Positions 45,158-56,355 of a stretch of DNA of 64,000 nt are shown piece by piece. The stretch spans positions 1 through 64,000 of the forward strand of contig JAUHYC010000010.1 of assembly GCA_030426685.1 (NCBI GenBank), in the 5' to 3' direction. This stretch comes from Alphaproteobacteria bacterium. Its GTDB lineage: Bacteria; Pseudomonadota; Alphaproteobacteria; Rhodobacterales; Rhodobacteraceae. Each line of letters opens with the position of its first letter. Positions within the stretch are counted from its first letter, which is position 1. The position numbers and the translations under genes were made by a program. Below the pieces are notes generated by a model. The model was given only the letters and a program-made list of their open reading frames with translations. It had not been told where the DNA came from and ran no database searches.

Positions 45158-45778
45158 TTAGCTCCGACCGTATACGCCAACCCAACGATGCGGTTGTTTG
45201 GGGTCTTGCATCCGTAGGAACAAATACCGCGTCTCTGACCAAGGCTTGACCCGGTTGGTCAGGTTGTCCAGCACCAGATCACCCTGACTCGAGCGATATA
45301 CGAGTACCGCGTGAGAGTTCCTACGCGTATCCAATACGGTGGCAATCAGCAGCTTGCGCGGATCAATACCAGCCTCGATCAAATCGCGCTTTTTCAACAA
45401 GGCAAAGTCTTCGCAATCTCCGCCCAGCGAAGTGGGAAGGGCCCAAAATTCTCGTGTCTTGTATTGGGATTGATCAGTCACCTCACGCGTTGATGCATTT
45501 ACGCGGCGGTTGATTTGTTTCACCAGCTTCATTTCTTGGTGGCGAGGCATCGAGACAGCGGCCTTAGTTGCACAAGCCCAGGTGTATTGGCCACATAGTT
45601 TTTGAGCCCCCGATGGCGGTGGTGAAGCGGCAACGCTTGGGATGAATGCTGCGTCTCTGGCCGCAGCCATAGTACCGAACAACAGCGACCCGCTGACCAG
45701 AGCCGCCATGCCGCATAGGCCGCCAAATTTGACGGCGCGTTTGCCAACGGCCCCTAGCATTCTGTCGAAGATCGTCAT
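45158..45778 (-). CDS. transglutaminase-like cysteine peptidase (LapG/BTLCP family)
   Basis: A 206-residue periplasmic protease of DUF920. The signal or anchor segment is at residues about 22-42 and the catalytic Cys-His-Asp are in GGDCEDFALLKK, NSHAVLVY and LVLDNLT. In Pseudomonas LapG cuts surface adhesins to release biofilm under control of the c-di-GMP receptor LapD; no LapD or adhesin gene is next to it here. The ATG at 45778 is chosen over one 24 nt upstream because the latter gives a poor start. It converges on the Asp-rich protein. Confidence 0.88.
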   Translation of the reverse strand: MTIFDRMLGAVGKRAVKFGGLCGMAALVSGSLLFGTMAAARDAAFIPSVAASPPPSGAQKLCGQYTWACATKAAVSMPRHQEMKLVKQINRRVNASTREVTDQSQYKTREFWALPTSLGGDCEDFALLKKRDLIEAGIDPRKLLIATVLDTRRNSHAVLVYRSSQGDLVLDNLTNRVKPWSETRYLFLRMQDPKQPHRWVGVYGRS

Positions 45779-45903
45779 GCCTGTCCCTCGAGTCCTGTCC
45801 AATCCAAGTGATCAGCGTGGCTCAGAACCCTATCTGTTCATTGGAAAATATCCATAAACCGCGGGCAGCACGCAATCCTTGCCGAAGTTGAGGGGAAAAA
45901 GCG

Positions 45904-45973
45904 GCGGAAATTCGTCACTTTCTGTGACCATTTCCGCGCCAGATCATGACATTTGCGCCACAATTGGCGCAAA
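45904..45973. repeat. cluster of inverted repeats in the 45.8-46.1 kb gap
   Basis: Two palindromes lie 14 bp apart in the 337-nt region between the LapG-like gene and the mini-ORF. The first is GCGGAAAT-TC-GTCAC, loop TTTCT, GTGAC-C-ATTTCCGC (45904-45937), a 13-bp stem with a small bulge. The second is TTTGCGCCA, CAAT, TGGCGCAAA (45952-45973), a perfect 9-bp stem. A third short one, GATGT-A-ACATC, is a further 19 bp on. They could be operators or a structured RNA. Confidence 0.5.
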
Positions 45974-46034
45974 AGCCGCATTACAAAAGTGATGTAACAT
46001 CCTGTAATTTAATATTTAATAGAGGCAACCCAAT

Positions 46035-46127
46035 ATGCCACCAAAGCAAGATAGAATTCAGCTGACGCTACCACCAGATTACCCTGTCATCGGGTTCAAC
46101 CAGCCAAAACCGATTCTCAATCAGTGA
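46035..46127 (+). CDS. possible 30-residue peptide
   Basis: From ATG 46035 a 30-residue open frame (MPPKQDRIQLTLPPD then YPVIGFNQPKPILNQ) ends at TGA 46127. AGAGG lies 9 nt upstream, and an AT-rich stretch (taatttaatatttaat) precedes that. The end overlaps the 3' end of the convergent DUF1330 gene by 11 nt. Such short frames arise by chance; it is listed because ribosome site, AT-rich leader and proline-rich composition are coherent. Confidence 0.3.
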   Translation: MPPKQDRIQLTLPPDYPVIGFNQPKPILNQ

Positions 46128-46404
46128 TTTCAACCACCACCAGCTCTCGTTCGCTGGCACCACGCGCGTGATCTAGCGCCTTTTGGTACTCATCAGAATG
46201 GTAACATTCGACGGCTGCCTCAACCGAAGGAAACCGAGCGACCACATTGCGGGGCCGCTCTTTCCCTTCCAGCTGCACATACCGGGCAGCGCGAGCAATG
46301 AACTCGCCGCCATGCGCCGCGATGGCCGGGCCGGCCAATTCCGCGTATTTTCCATAGGCCTCGGTATCAGTCACCGTAACATGCGCGATCCAGAGTGCTG
46401 GCAT
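46117..46404 (-). CDS. DUF1330 family protein
   Basis: A 95-residue dimeric alpha/beta barrel protein. The family segments are MPALWIAHVTVTDTEAYGKYAELA, HGGEFIARAA and VVARFPSVEAAVECYHSDEYQKA. No catalytic residue is assigned in the family. The ATG at 46404 lies one nucleotide after the alaS stop (TAAGATG), so it is read from the alaS mRNA. The role is unknown. Confidence 0.9.
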   Translation of the reverse strand: MPALWIAHVTVTDTEAYGKYAELAGPAIAAHGGEFIARAARYVQLEGKERPRNVVARFPSVEAAVECYHSDEYQKALDHARGASERELVVVEITD

Positions 46405-46405
46405 C

Positions 46406-49078
46406 TTATCCTCCCAAAACCTGTTCGGCGGCCTTGATGGCAGCATCTGCATTGGAGGCATCTTTGCCCCCACCTTGGGCCATATCAGGGCGACCGCCAC
46501 CACCCTTGCCACCCAATTCAGTGACTGCGGCCCGCACCAGATCGACCGCGGACAACTTGTTGGTCAGATCCTGCGTCACGCCTGCAGCCACTGCCGCCTT
46601 GCCGCCCGTGTCGGCAATCAGCAGGACCGCCCCAGAGCCAAGACGGCTTTTGTGCTCATCGATCAGCGCAGGCAGATCCTTGCCCGAGACACCGGAAAGA
46701 GCCTGAGCGAAGAAAGCAACACCGTTTACTTCGCGGGCATCTGCACCGCCACCCTGCCCGGATCCACCAGCCATAGCCAGATCACGACGCAGTTGCGCGA
46801 CTTCGTTCTGCAGCGCCTTGCGCTCATCAAGCAGGGATTTCACGCGGGCAACGACATTTTCCGGCTGCGCCTTCAACTCCAAGGCAATCGCACCAAGACG
46901 GTGATCCTGCGCCGACAGATATCTGAACGCCTCATCCCCGGTCAGAGCTTCAATCCGACGTACACCGGCACTGCTGGCGCTGTCGCCCAACACGACGAAT
47001 GTTCCAATATCGCCGGTCTGACGGACATGCGTTCCACCGCAGAGTTCGATCGACCACGTCTCACCATCTTGCCCTTTGCCTGTGGGCGCTTTGCCCATCG
47101 AGACCACGCGCACTTCATCACCGTATTTCTCGCCGAACAGCGCCTGCGCCCCCAAGGCGCGCGCGTCATCTGGTGTCATGACCCGGGTTTCCACCGTTGA
47201 GTTCTGGCGGATAAATTCATTGACCTCGCGCTCAACCTTCTGGATTTCGTCCAGTGTTAGGGCCTTCGAGTGGCTAAAATCAAACCGCAGCCGCTCAGCC
47301 GCATTCAGCGAACCGCGCTGAGCGACGTGATCACCCAACGTCTCGCGCAGGGCTTCGTGCAGAAGGTGCGTGGCCGAATGATTAGCGCGTATCGCGGTGC
47401 GGCGGGTGTGGTCAACTTCCAGCTCAACTGCATCGCCTTTCGAGATCGCCCCGTGATCCACGGTGACCTTATGGGCATAGACTTTGCCGTCGGCAAATTT
47501 CCTCGTGTCCTCGACACGCGCGACATCATTGCGTTCTTCGAGCCGGCGAATCTCACCAGAATCGCCAACCTGCCCCCCGGCCTCGCCGTAGAAAGGCGTC
47601 TGATTGACCACGATCCAACCGCTTCCGCCTTGTTCGATCTTATCAACCAGGGCGCCATCCACGACCAGTGCGGCCACCTGACCTTCGGCCTTTTCAGTGT
47701 CGTAGCCCAGAAAATCGGTGGCTCCTGCGGTGTCCAGCACATCGAACCAGATAACCTGATCCGCGGCTTCCCCCGACCCGGCCCAGGCTGCGCGGGCCTT
47801 GGCCTTCTGCTCGGCCATCGCGGCATCAAAGCCGTCGGTATCCACCGACCGCCCTTTTTCACGCAGGGCATCCTGCGTCAGATCCAGTGGGAAACCAAAA
47901 GTGTCATAGAGTTTGAACGCAGCATCACCCGAGAGCGGCTTGCCCTCCGGCAAGTCAGAGAGTTCGTCATCCAACAGTTTAAGACCCCGGTCCAATGTCT
48001 GCTTGAACCGGGTTTCTTCCAGCAACAGTGTCTCTTCGATCAAGGACTGTGCCTGACCCAGTTCGGCATACTGCGCGCCCATCAGTTGCACCAGCGACGG
48101 CACCAATCGGTGCATAACCGGGTCTTTCGCCCCCAGCAGGTGCGCATGACGCATCGCGCGGCGCATGATCCGGCGCAACACATAACCGCGTCCGTCATTG
48201 CTCGGCATAACACCGTCTGCGATCAGGAACGATGTCGACCGCAGGTGATCCGCGATCACCCGGTGATGCACATTCTGATCGCCATAGGGATCGACACCAG
48301 TTGCATCCGCCGACGCCTCGATCAATGTTTTGAACAAGTCGGTGTCATAGTTGTCATGGCTGCCCTGCAGCAGCGCACCGATCCGCTCCAGCCCCATGCC
48401 GGTGTCGATCGACTGCATGTCGAGTTCTACCATCGAGCCGTCTTCGAACTGCTCGTTCTGCATGAAAACTATGTTCCAGATCTCGATGAACCGGTCGCCG
48501 TCTTCTTCGGCCGATCCCGGAGGGCCGCCCCAGATGTGATCGCCGTGGTCATAGAAAATCTCGGTGCAGGGGCCGCAGGGGCCGGTCGGACCCATCTGCC
48601 AGAAATTGTCACTGGTGGCGATGCGGATAATCCGGTCTTCCGGCACGCCGACCTTTTTCCAGATCTCGAACGCCTCGTCATCCGTATGATAAACAGTGGT
48701 CAGCAGGCGGTTCTTGTCGATGCCGAATTCCTTGGTGATCAGTTCCCAGGCAAAGGGGATTGCTTCGGTCTTGAAATAGTCCCCGAACGAGAAGTTCCCC
48801 AGCATTTCGAAGAAGGTATGATGCCGCGCTGTATAACCCACATTGTCGAGATCGTTATGCTTGCCCCCGGCGCGCACGCATTTTTGTGCCGTTGTCGCGC
48901 GCTGATAATCGCGGGTTTCCACACCGGTGAACAGATTTTTGAACTGCACCATGCCCGAATTCACAAACATCAGCGTCGGATCGTTGCGCGGCACCAACGG
49001 GCTGGACGCAACTACTTCATGCCCTTGCTTGGCAAAGTAGTTCAGAAAGGTCGATCGGATATCGTTCAGCGTGGGCAT
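46406..49078 (-). CDS. alaS: alanyl-tRNA synthetase
   Basis: An 890-residue class II synthetase that charges tRNA-Ala. It opens with [23 protein letters not shown]; motif 2 is in GARWGPSG-like context ([19 protein letters not shown] here), the editing domain has [14 protein letters not shown] and [13 protein letters not shown], with the zinc-binding His and Cys, and the C-terminal C-Ala domain is Gly-rich ([26 protein letters not shown]). The ATG at 49078 is the conserved start. It is between recA and a DUF1330 gene. Confidence 0.97.
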   Translation of the reverse strand: MPTLNDIRSTFLNYFAKQGHEVVASSPLVPRNDPTLMFVNSGMVQFKNLFTGVETRDYQRATTAQKCVRAGGKHNDLDNVGYTARHHTFFEMLGNFSFGDYFKTEAIPFAWELITKEFGIDKNRLLTTVYHTDDEAFEIWKKVGVPEDRIIRIATSDNFWQMGPTGPCGPCTEIFYDHGDHIWGGPPGSAEEDGDRFIEIWNIVFMQNEQFEDGSMVELDMQSIDTGMGLERIGALLQGSHDNYDTDLFKTLIEASADATGVDPYGDQNVHHRVIADHLRSTSFLIADGVMPSNDGRGYVLRRIMRRAMRHAHLLGAKDPVMHRLVPSLVQLMGAQYAELGQAQSLIEETLLLEETRFKQTLDRGLKLLDDELSDLPEGKPLSGDAAFKLYDTFGFPLDLTQDALREKGRSVDTDGFDAAMAEQKAKARAAWAGSGEAADQVIWFDVLDTAGATDFLGYDTEKAEGQVAALVVDGALVDKIEQGGSGWIVVNQTPFYGEAGGQVGDSGEIRRLEERNDVARVEDTRKFADGKVYAHKVTVDHGAISKGDAVELEVDHTRRTAIRANHSATHLLHEALRETLGDHVAQRGSLNAAERLRFDFSHSKALTLDEIQKVEREVNEFIRQNSTVETRVMTPDDARALGAQALFGEKYGDEVRVVSMGKAPTGKGQDGETWSIELCGGTHVRQTGDIGTFVVLGDSASSAGVRRIEALTGDEAFRYLSAQDHRLGAIALELKAQPENVVARVKSLLDERKALQNEVAQLRRDLAMAGGSGQGGGADAREVNGVAFFAQALSGVSGKDLPALIDEHKSRLGSGAVLLIADTGGKAAVAAGVTQDLTNKLSAVDLVRAAVTELGGKGGGGRPDMAQGGGKDASNADAAIKAAEQVLGG

Positions 49079-49164
49079 TTGGGCTCTCTCAGCGCGCAAT
49101 CGTTTAGGTCGGCAAAGGTTTAGCGGCGCACCTCGGGAGTGTCCACAGGCGAGGTATTCCGGAA

Positions 49165-49200
49165 CGAAACAAGGCGGCCCCGTTGGACCGCCTTGTTTCG
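49165..49200. terminator. terminator between recA and alaS
   Basis: A perfect 13-bp stem (CGAAACAAGGCGG at 49165-49177 with its complement at 49188-49200) with a 10-nt loop ends transcription of recA before alaS on the minus strand. Confidence 0.85.
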
Positions 49201-49259
49201 AGTATTTTCGGCTCATGTCGAAGAAACCCGGGGATTTCCGCAGTTCCCGTCAGCGGCTG

Positions 49260-50324
49260 TCATGCCTCAAGGATATCATCCTCTTCGGCACCCGGAGGCA
49301 TTTCGAATTCCAGACCGTGGGCCGCGCGAATCTTGTCTTCGATCTCAAGCGCCACGCGGCTATTGTCGCGCAGATATTGTTTGGCGTTCTCTCGCCCCTG
49401 CCCGATGCGTTCGTCACCGTAGCTGAACCACGATCCGGACTTCTCGACCACACCGGCTTTGACGCCCAGATCCAACAGCTCGCCCATCTTCGAGATGCCC
49501 TCACCGTACATGATATCGAACTCCACCTGCTTGAATGGCGGGGCAACCTTGTTCTTGACGACCTTTACACGGGTCTGGTTGCCAACAACCTCATCCCGGT
49601 CCTTGATCGCACCGATACGGCGGATATCCAGACGGACCGAGCTATAGAACTTCAGCGCATTACCGCCGGTCGTGGTTTCCGGGCTGCCAAACATCACGCC
49701 GATCTTCATCCGAATCTGGTTGATAAAAATCACCATGCAGTTGGATCGGTTAATCGAGCCGGTCAGCTTCCGCATGGCCTGACTCATCAGGCGGGCCTGC
49801 ACACCAACGCTGCTGTCGCCCATGTCGCCCTCGAGTTCGGATTTCGGCGTCAGCGCCGCAACCGAGTCGACCACGACCATGTTCACCGCACCCGACCGCA
49901 CCAGGGTATCTGTGATCTCAAGCGCTTGTTCACCGGTATCGGGCTGTGAAATCAGCAACTCATCCAGATCAACACCCAGTTTGCGGGCATATTGCGGGTC
50001 AAGCGCATGTTCCGCATCGACAAATGCACAGACGCCACCGCGTTTTTGCTGCTCGGCAATGCAATGCAGGGTCAGCGTTGTTTTGCCCGAGCTTTCCGGG
50101 CCATAGATTTCAACAATCCGCCCCATCGGCAGTCCACCGATACCCAGTGCGATATCCAGCCCCAGCGAGCCTGTCGAGCTTGCATCGATATCCTGCTTGG
50201 CGTCCTCGCCCAGCTTCATGATCGACCCCTTGCCGAACTGCCGTTCGATCTGGGCCAATGCGCTGTCGAGCGCCTTTTGCTTGTCTGCGTTTTTCTTGTC
50301 GCTCATCGTCAGAAGATCCGCCAT
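49260..50324 (-). CDS. recA: recombinase RecA
   Basis: A 354-residue recombinase and SOS co-protease. Walker A is [10 protein letters not shown]; the family segments [43 protein letters not shown] and the C-terminal acidic tail ([12 protein letters not shown]) are present. It forms filaments on single-stranded DNA and stimulates LexA cleavage. The ATG at 50324 ([12 protein letters not shown]) has AGGA upstream; a second ATG 18 nt later also fits and cannot be excluded. A LexA box is upstream. Confidence 0.98.
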   Translation of the reverse strand: MADLLTMSDKKNADKQKALDSALAQIERQFGKGSIMKLGEDAKQDIDASSTGSLGLDIALGIGGLPMGRIVEIYGPESSGKTTLTLHCIAEQQKRGGVCAFVDAEHALDPQYARKLGVDLDELLISQPDTGEQALEITDTLVRSGAVNMVVVDSVAALTPKSELEGDMGDSSVGVQARLMSQAMRKLTGSINRSNCMVIFINQIRMKIGVMFGSPETTTGGNALKFYSSVRLDIRRIGAIKDRDEVVGNQTRVKVVKNKVAPPFKQVEFDIMYGEGISKMGELLDLGVKAGVVEKSGSWFSYGDERIGQGRENAKQYLRDNSRVALEIEDKIRAAHGLEFEMPPGAEEDDILEA

Positions 50325-50379
50325 TGTCCTGTCGCCTTCTCTTTTGTCACACCCTTGATCGGGCGGCAATCGCTGCTTT

Positions 50380-50394
50380 GTTCGCCTCTTGTTC
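50380..50394. promoter_or_regulatory. SOS (LexA) box of recA
   Basis: GTTC-GCCTCTT-GTTC matches the alphaproteobacterial LexA direct repeat GTTC-N7-GTTC exactly and lies 55 bp before the recA start. It supports DNA-damage induction of recA. Confidence 0.88.
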
Positions 50395-50514
50395 CTTATG
50401 GGACCAAAAAGAGAACATTTCAACTAAAACTTATGCAACCCACTGTTGAGCAATTGTGTTAAAGAGTCGTTTACGACATTCTGCGACACGAAAGGCATTG
50501 AAGAGAAAAGAAAA

Positions 50515-51108
50515 ATGCTTGTGTTTTATAAAGAGCGCCTTGCGCTTTTGTCCGTTCCCAAGACCGGCAGCACGGCCTATCAGACTGCGCTGCGCGACCG
50601 GGCCGATATCGTTGTTGCAGGTCCGACTGACCTCAAACACGCAAATATGCGCCGGTATGATCGGTTCTTTCAAACCACGTTTCGCAAGATGTTCGATACT
50701 GAGATGGAGGTCATGGCCGTTGTCCGCGAACCCCTTGACTGGTTGGGCAGTTGGTACAGATATCGCAGCCGCCCTGAACGTGCGGGCCACCCCCACTCCA
50801 CCAGCGATTTGAGCTTCGATGATTTCCTGAACGCCTACATGCTAGAGACGCGTCCAGCCTATGCCGATGTCGGTTGCCAGACGGACTTCCTCAGACCGCG
50901 AAGCAACGGTGCAGGGGTCAATCATGTATTCAAATACGAAAATCAGAACATGATTCTGGAATTTCTTCAGACACGGTTGAACTGCGACATACATCTCACG
51001 CGTGAGAATGTGTCACCGGCCCGGCCGCTTGATCTTTCTGCGGATACCGAACGGCGATTTCGCGCCCTGCATGAGAGCGAATTTCGTCTGCACCAATCCG
51101 CCCAATGA
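50515..51108 (+). CDS. sulfotransferase-like protein
   Basis: A 197-residue protein with the PAPS-binding marks of sulfotransferases: a 5'-phosphosulfate loop in LLSVPKTGSTAYQTAL (residues 12-26) and a 3'-phosphate region in VVREPLDWLGSWYRYRSRP. It is shorter than most sulfotransferases (250 or more). A GAAGAG-rich stretch lies before the ATG at 50515; an in-frame ATG 69 nt upstream would overlap the recA promoter. It could modify a cell-surface sugar, but no sulfation genes are nearby. It is alone between recA and cckA and ends 5 nt from the convergent cckA. Confidence 0.78.
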   Translation: MLVFYKERLALLSVPKTGSTAYQTALRDRADIVVAGPTDLKHANMRRYDRFFQTTFRKMFDTEMEVMAVVREPLDWLGSWYRYRSRPERAGHPHSTSDLSFDDFLNAYMLETRPAYADVGCQTDFLRPRSNGAGVNHVFKYENQNMILEFLQTRLNCDIHLTRENVSPARPLDLSADTERRFRALHESEFRLHQSAQ

Positions 51109-51113
51109 GAGGT

Positions 51114-53390
51114 TCAGTTCAACTGCTGGAACACCGCCTCGGTCAATTGAGTTAACGAGAATGGTTTGGGCAGGAAGGTGGAATTTCCGATCCCGGGCCC
51201 GGATTCGCCGAAAGCCCCTTCGGTATAGCCTGACATGAAGACCACCCTGACGTCAGGGCGTGTCTCCCGTGCCTGACGAACCCAAGTCGGACCGTCCATT
51301 CCGGGCATGACCACATCGGTGACAAAGACATCCACCGACAGATCCGTATCTTCAAGTAGGCGCAACGCATCCTCAGCCGATTCCGCCTCAAGCACAGTGT
51401 AGCCTTTCAACCGTAAAGCCCGTGTCGCAAAGGCACGAACCGGGGCTTCATCTTCGACCAGCAACACGACACCCTCACCTTGACGCGCGCCTTTTTCTTG
51501 CTCGGCAACGGGCATGACGGGCTCTGACGCCTGGACGTGGCTGCTCACCGGCAGCAGGACGGTGAATTCGGTTCCTTTCCCCTGAATACTGTCTACGAAA
51601 ATGAATCCACCCGTCTGCTTGACGATTCCATAGACCGTGGACAGGCCCAATCCCGTGCCTTCGCCCGTGCGCTTGGTGGTATAGAATGGCTCAAACACCT
51701 TTTGCAGCTTGTCGGCGGGAATTCCGACGCCACTGTCAACAACCTTGACCGTAACGTATTCTCCCGGCTGCACGGTCGCCCGATCACGCGTGAAGGGATG
51801 ATCCAAGTTCAGCACTTCAGTTTCGATCCGAATTTCACCACCCTCGGGCATCGCATCGCGGGCATTGACAACGAGGTTCATCAAAACCTGCTCCAACTGT
51901 CGTTTGTCGGCGCAAACGGGCTTGAGAACCGGATCGTGGCTCAGCGTCAGGCGAACTTTCTCACCTACCAGGCGGTTCAGCAGATGGATCAGATCCGAGA
52001 TCGTATCGCGCAGATCAAGCGTTTCGGGCCGCAAGGTCTGCTTGCGCGAAAAGGCCAGCAACTGGCTTACCAAAGCCGCGGCACGATTGGCGTTCTGGTT
52101 TATCTGTTCAAGGTCGCTGTAATTCGGATCGTTTTGATCATGGCGCAGCAAGAGCAAGTCGCAATGGCCCGAAATTGCGGTCAGGAGGTTGTTGAAATCA
52201 TGCGCAACCCCTCCGGCAAGTTGTCCAACCGCCTGCATTTTTTGCCCCTGCACAAACTGCGCCTCCAGCGTCTTGAGCTCAGTTGCATCATTCAGTACCG
52301 CAATCAGGCCGGTCTGCCCCTCACGCTGGATGCGGGAGAGCGTCACTTGCACGAACACCTCTTTGTCTTGACGTGTCAGGCGCAAAAACTCGGACCGTGG
52401 TCCAGTGTCTTGTTCGACGGTACGCATCAGCCAATCCCGGATCGGATAGCCAAGACCCTGCATCAAGGACTCGATGTTGGTAGATCCGGGCCTGATTTCG
52501 CCGACCAATTGAAGCGCAAGACGATTGGCTTCCAAAATCTCGCCTTTCAGAGAAAGGTGCATGATCGGCACCGGCAAATCGGCAAAAGAGGCCACATCGG
52601 GAACCGAAACCACATCCTCAATATCTGTCACCAGCAGATCGCACGTAGTACCGTTCTGACGCAGGGTTGACAGGACCGCGGGCTTTACAGTGCCTGAAAT
52701 GGCGATCCTGATTATTCCATCGCGGCCACGTTCTGATATCTCATGACCAAGACTTGTGGGCATTTGGCCAAACAAGCGAACCGCGGCTTTGTTCGCGTAC
52801 AGCACAACGTCTTCGCACCCGAGCGTTATCACCGGCGCCTCAACATCATCCCACGTGTATTCAGCATCCAGCGCAATACGCCAGCAATACCGGTCATGAC
52901 CCAGCGTCGTCACCGAAACTGGCAAGGTCTGCCCGCGCGTTACGATATCCCGGTGCGCACGACCTTTCCCCTGGGCCTGAGACTGCAGACTCAACAAAAC
53001 AGCGGCCGGATTGGCGATAATGGAACGAAGGCGTTGGTCTAGTCGGGTGCCGACGGATGCGTGAAATCGTGTGTTCGCAAGTTGATTTGCAATCAGGATT
53101 TCACCCTTTGAATTTGTAACGAAGCAAGCAGCGTTTTCCCAGTCCAGATATTCTGACAAGACACTCAGAGCTTGAATCTCTGACCGGCGGCAACACCAAA
53201 TCCGTGCCATCTCGACAAAACCAACAGCCAGAAAGGTCACTCCGACCGTTGCCACACCCATACTCCACGGTTGTGGCAACAGATCGAAAGCAGCAAGCGC
53301 GCACATGGTGATAGCGACCAAAATCAGTGCGCCATTTCTACTTGGCGTATGCCCCCATCGATCTGGGAAAGCATCAGAATTGATGGACAT
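51114..53390 (-). CDS. cckA: cell-cycle hybrid histidine kinase CckA
   Basis: A 758-residue hybrid kinase. Two membrane helices (about 21-38 and 43-62), PAS domains (about 85-175 and 270-370), a HisKA domain with phospho-His397 in GGVAHDFNNLL, a HATPase domain (N box MNLVVNARDAM, G box VDSGVGIP, GEGTGLGLSTV) and a receiver with phospho-Asp692 in VTDVVMPGMDGP. The sequence FMSGYTEGAFG and PKPFSLTQL is close to Caulobacter CckA. CckA passes phosphate through ChpT to CtrA and controls cell cycle, motility and gene transfer agents in relatives. A perfect CtrA box lies 49 bp before its start. Confidence 0.92.
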   Translation of the reverse strand: MSINSDAFPDRWGHTPSRNGALILVAITMCALAAFDLLPQPWSMGVATVGVTFLAVGFVEMARIWCCRRSEIQALSVLSEYLDWENAACFVTNSKGEILIANQLANTRFHASVGTRLDQRLRSIIANPAAVLLSLQSQAQGKGRAHRDIVTRGQTLPVSVTTLGHDRYCWRIALDAEYTWDDVEAPVITLGCEDVVLYANKAAVRLFGQMPTSLGHEISERGRDGIIRIAISGTVKPAVLSTLRQNGTTCDLLVTDIEDVVSVPDVASFADLPVPIMHLSLKGEILEANRLALQLVGEIRPGSTNIESLMQGLGYPIRDWLMRTVEQDTGPRSEFLRLTRQDKEVFVQVTLSRIQREGQTGLIAVLNDATELKTLEAQFVQGQKMQAVGQLAGGVAHDFNNLLTAISGHCDLLLLRHDQNDPNYSDLEQINQNANRAAALVSQLLAFSRKQTLRPETLDLRDTISDLIHLLNRLVGEKVRLTLSHDPVLKPVCADKRQLEQVLMNLVVNARDAMPEGGEIRIETEVLNLDHPFTRDRATVQPGEYVTVKVVDSGVGIPADKLQKVFEPFYTTKRTGEGTGLGLSTVYGIVKQTGGFIFVDSIQGKGTEFTVLLPVSSHVQASEPVMPVAEQEKGARQGEGVVLLVEDEAPVRAFATRALRLKGYTVLEAESAEDALRLLEDTDLSVDVFVTDVVMPGMDGPTWVRQARETRPDVRVVFMSGYTEGAFGESGPGIGNSTFLPKPFSLTQLTEAVFQQLN

Positions 53391-53406
53391 GAACAGCTCG
53401 TGTTAA

Positions 53407-53453
53407 GTCAATTTTTGACCAATATCGGTCGGTAATGGTTAACCACCGCTTAA
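53407..53453. promoter_or_regulatory. cckA promoter region with perfect CtrA box
   Basis: TTAA-CCACCGC-TTAA at 53439-53453 matches the CtrA consensus exactly. Nearer to the gene is a small palindrome GTCAA-TTT-TTGAC (53407-53419). The region lies 17-63 bp before the cckA ATG. A CtrA site here would close a feedback loop, because CckA feeds phosphate to CtrA. Confidence 0.72.
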
Positions 53454-53493
53454 CAATTTCACGATACAACTACTTAAGATTGATTTTGTATAG

Positions 53494-54657
53494 CTAGCTT
53501 CGCGTCAAGTGAGCGGTATAAAAACCGTCGGTACCATGTGAAACCAGCCACGATTTTCGAATGCGGGCCTGCCAGTCCGGGTGGCGGCGCAGGAACTCAT
53601 CAACAACGTCATCGTTTTCAATCGTCAGCATCGAGCAGGTCGCATATGCCAGCGTCCCGTTTGGCGCCACCAGTGGCGCCACTTCGGTCAGGATAGCCGC
53701 CTGAATTCCCGACAGCTCGTTCAAGCGTTCAGACGTCAGCGCCCATTTTCCAGCCGGAGCGCGACGCCAAGAGCCGCTACCACTACAGGGAACGTCTGTC
53801 AGCACGACATCGAATGGAGCATGCTGGGCGATGTGCTCCGGTGAAATGATCTTTATCTTGGCCCCTGCCCGTTCGGCCCTATTTGGAAGATCACGCATCC
53901 GTCCGGGATTGGCGTCGTGAGCAAACACTTGCACACCCTCGGATCCGGCGGCCAGAGCCAGCGATTTCCCACCGCCACCAGCGCAATAGTCTAAAACCCG
54001 CATTCCGGGCTTCAGGTCCAGTGCTGCAACAACCGCCTGACTTGCCGCGTCCTGTAATTCGACAATCCCAGTCGTATATGCTCGGCTCTGAGCGATCCTG
54101 CGCGCACCCTCCGTGACTACCAACGCCGTGTCGCAGGCCGTGTGCGGCTGTGTCAGAATTCCGTCTGCCGAAAGCAGCTTGCTGGCCTCGGACAGGCTTG
54201 CCTTCAATCTGTTGGCCCGCAAATGCACCGGCGCGCGCGATTGTAAAGCGGTCGCGACGGCCTCTGCCTCATCCCCCAGTGCCTGCTGGAATTCCGGCCA
54301 GAGCCATTCGGGAATATCCAGACGTTCGGCATCTGTCTGAAAGCCCTGATCTGCTTCGTTCCCGGATACGGGTGCAGGAGCGAAGCGTTCCCCATTGAAC
54401 ACCTGTGAGAGGTCAATACCCATGGCACGAAATGCCCCGATCATGAGGCCCCTACCCGAGTCTGAGCCTCCACGCGCGGCGAAAGACCGTTTGCAGCGCA
54501 ACGCGTCGAACACATGATCCCGGATCGCGGCCCGATCCTTCGAACCCGCAAAGCGGCTGCGCCTTGCCCAGCCGGTCAGCGCCTTTTCCACAGGCACTCC
54601 ACCCAGAATCTCGTCGAGGATCTCTATCGAGGCCTGAACGCGTGCCGCCGGGGTCAT
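53494..54657 (-). CDS. rsmB: 16S rRNA cytosine C5 methyltransferase RsmB-like
   Basis: A 387-residue SAM-dependent RNA methyltransferase of the RsmB/Nop2 family. The SAM-binding motif is LDYCAGGGGKSLALA, the catalytic Cys pair lies in VLTDVPCSGSGSWRRAP and YATCSMLTIEN, and the last part FLRRHPDW and HGTDGFYTAHLTR is typical. The N terminus has a NusB-like helical part. It methylates cytosine 967 of 16S rRNA in E. coli. It lies 34 nt downstream of guaB on the same strand. Confidence 0.9.
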   Translation of the reverse strand: MTPAARVQASIEILDEILGGVPVEKALTGWARRSRFAGSKDRAAIRDHVFDALRCKRSFAARGGSDSGRGLMIGAFRAMGIDLSQVFNGERFAPAPVSGNEADQGFQTDAERLDIPEWLWPEFQQALGDEAEAVATALQSRAPVHLRANRLKASLSEASKLLSADGILTQPHTACDTALVVTEGARRIAQSRAYTTGIVELQDAASQAVVAALDLKPGMRVLDYCAGGGGKSLALAAGSEGVQVFAHDANPGRMRDLPNRAERAGAKIKIISPEHIAQHAPFDVVLTDVPCSGSGSWRRAPAGKWALTSERLNELSGIQAAILTEVAPLVAPNGTLAYATCSMLTIENDDVVDEFLRRHPDWQARIRKSWLVSHGTDGFYTAHLTRS

Positions 54658-54691
54658 CGCCGTCTCCGATCTTGTGCCTGGCCCGGACCGC

Positions 54692-56242
<1,551 letters not shown>

Positions 56243-56355
56243 TCACGCCCGAAAAAGACGCAAGCTGCACAAAACGTGCCGCTGAATGCCCTTTCCCTTT
56301 GCGCTCAAACTCATATCTTCCCCGGCATACGCGCGAATACAAAGGCAGGCCTTTC

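Noticed and set aside
47270-49123. A 617-residue open frame on the plus strand opposite alaS
   Set aside because: It is antisense to a clear synthetase gene, has no recognisable motif and odd residue content (many His, Arg, Gln), as expected from the complementary strand of a GC-rich gene.
51537-52670. A 377-residue plus-strand frame opposite cckA
   Set aside because: Complementary shadow of the kinase gene without motif.
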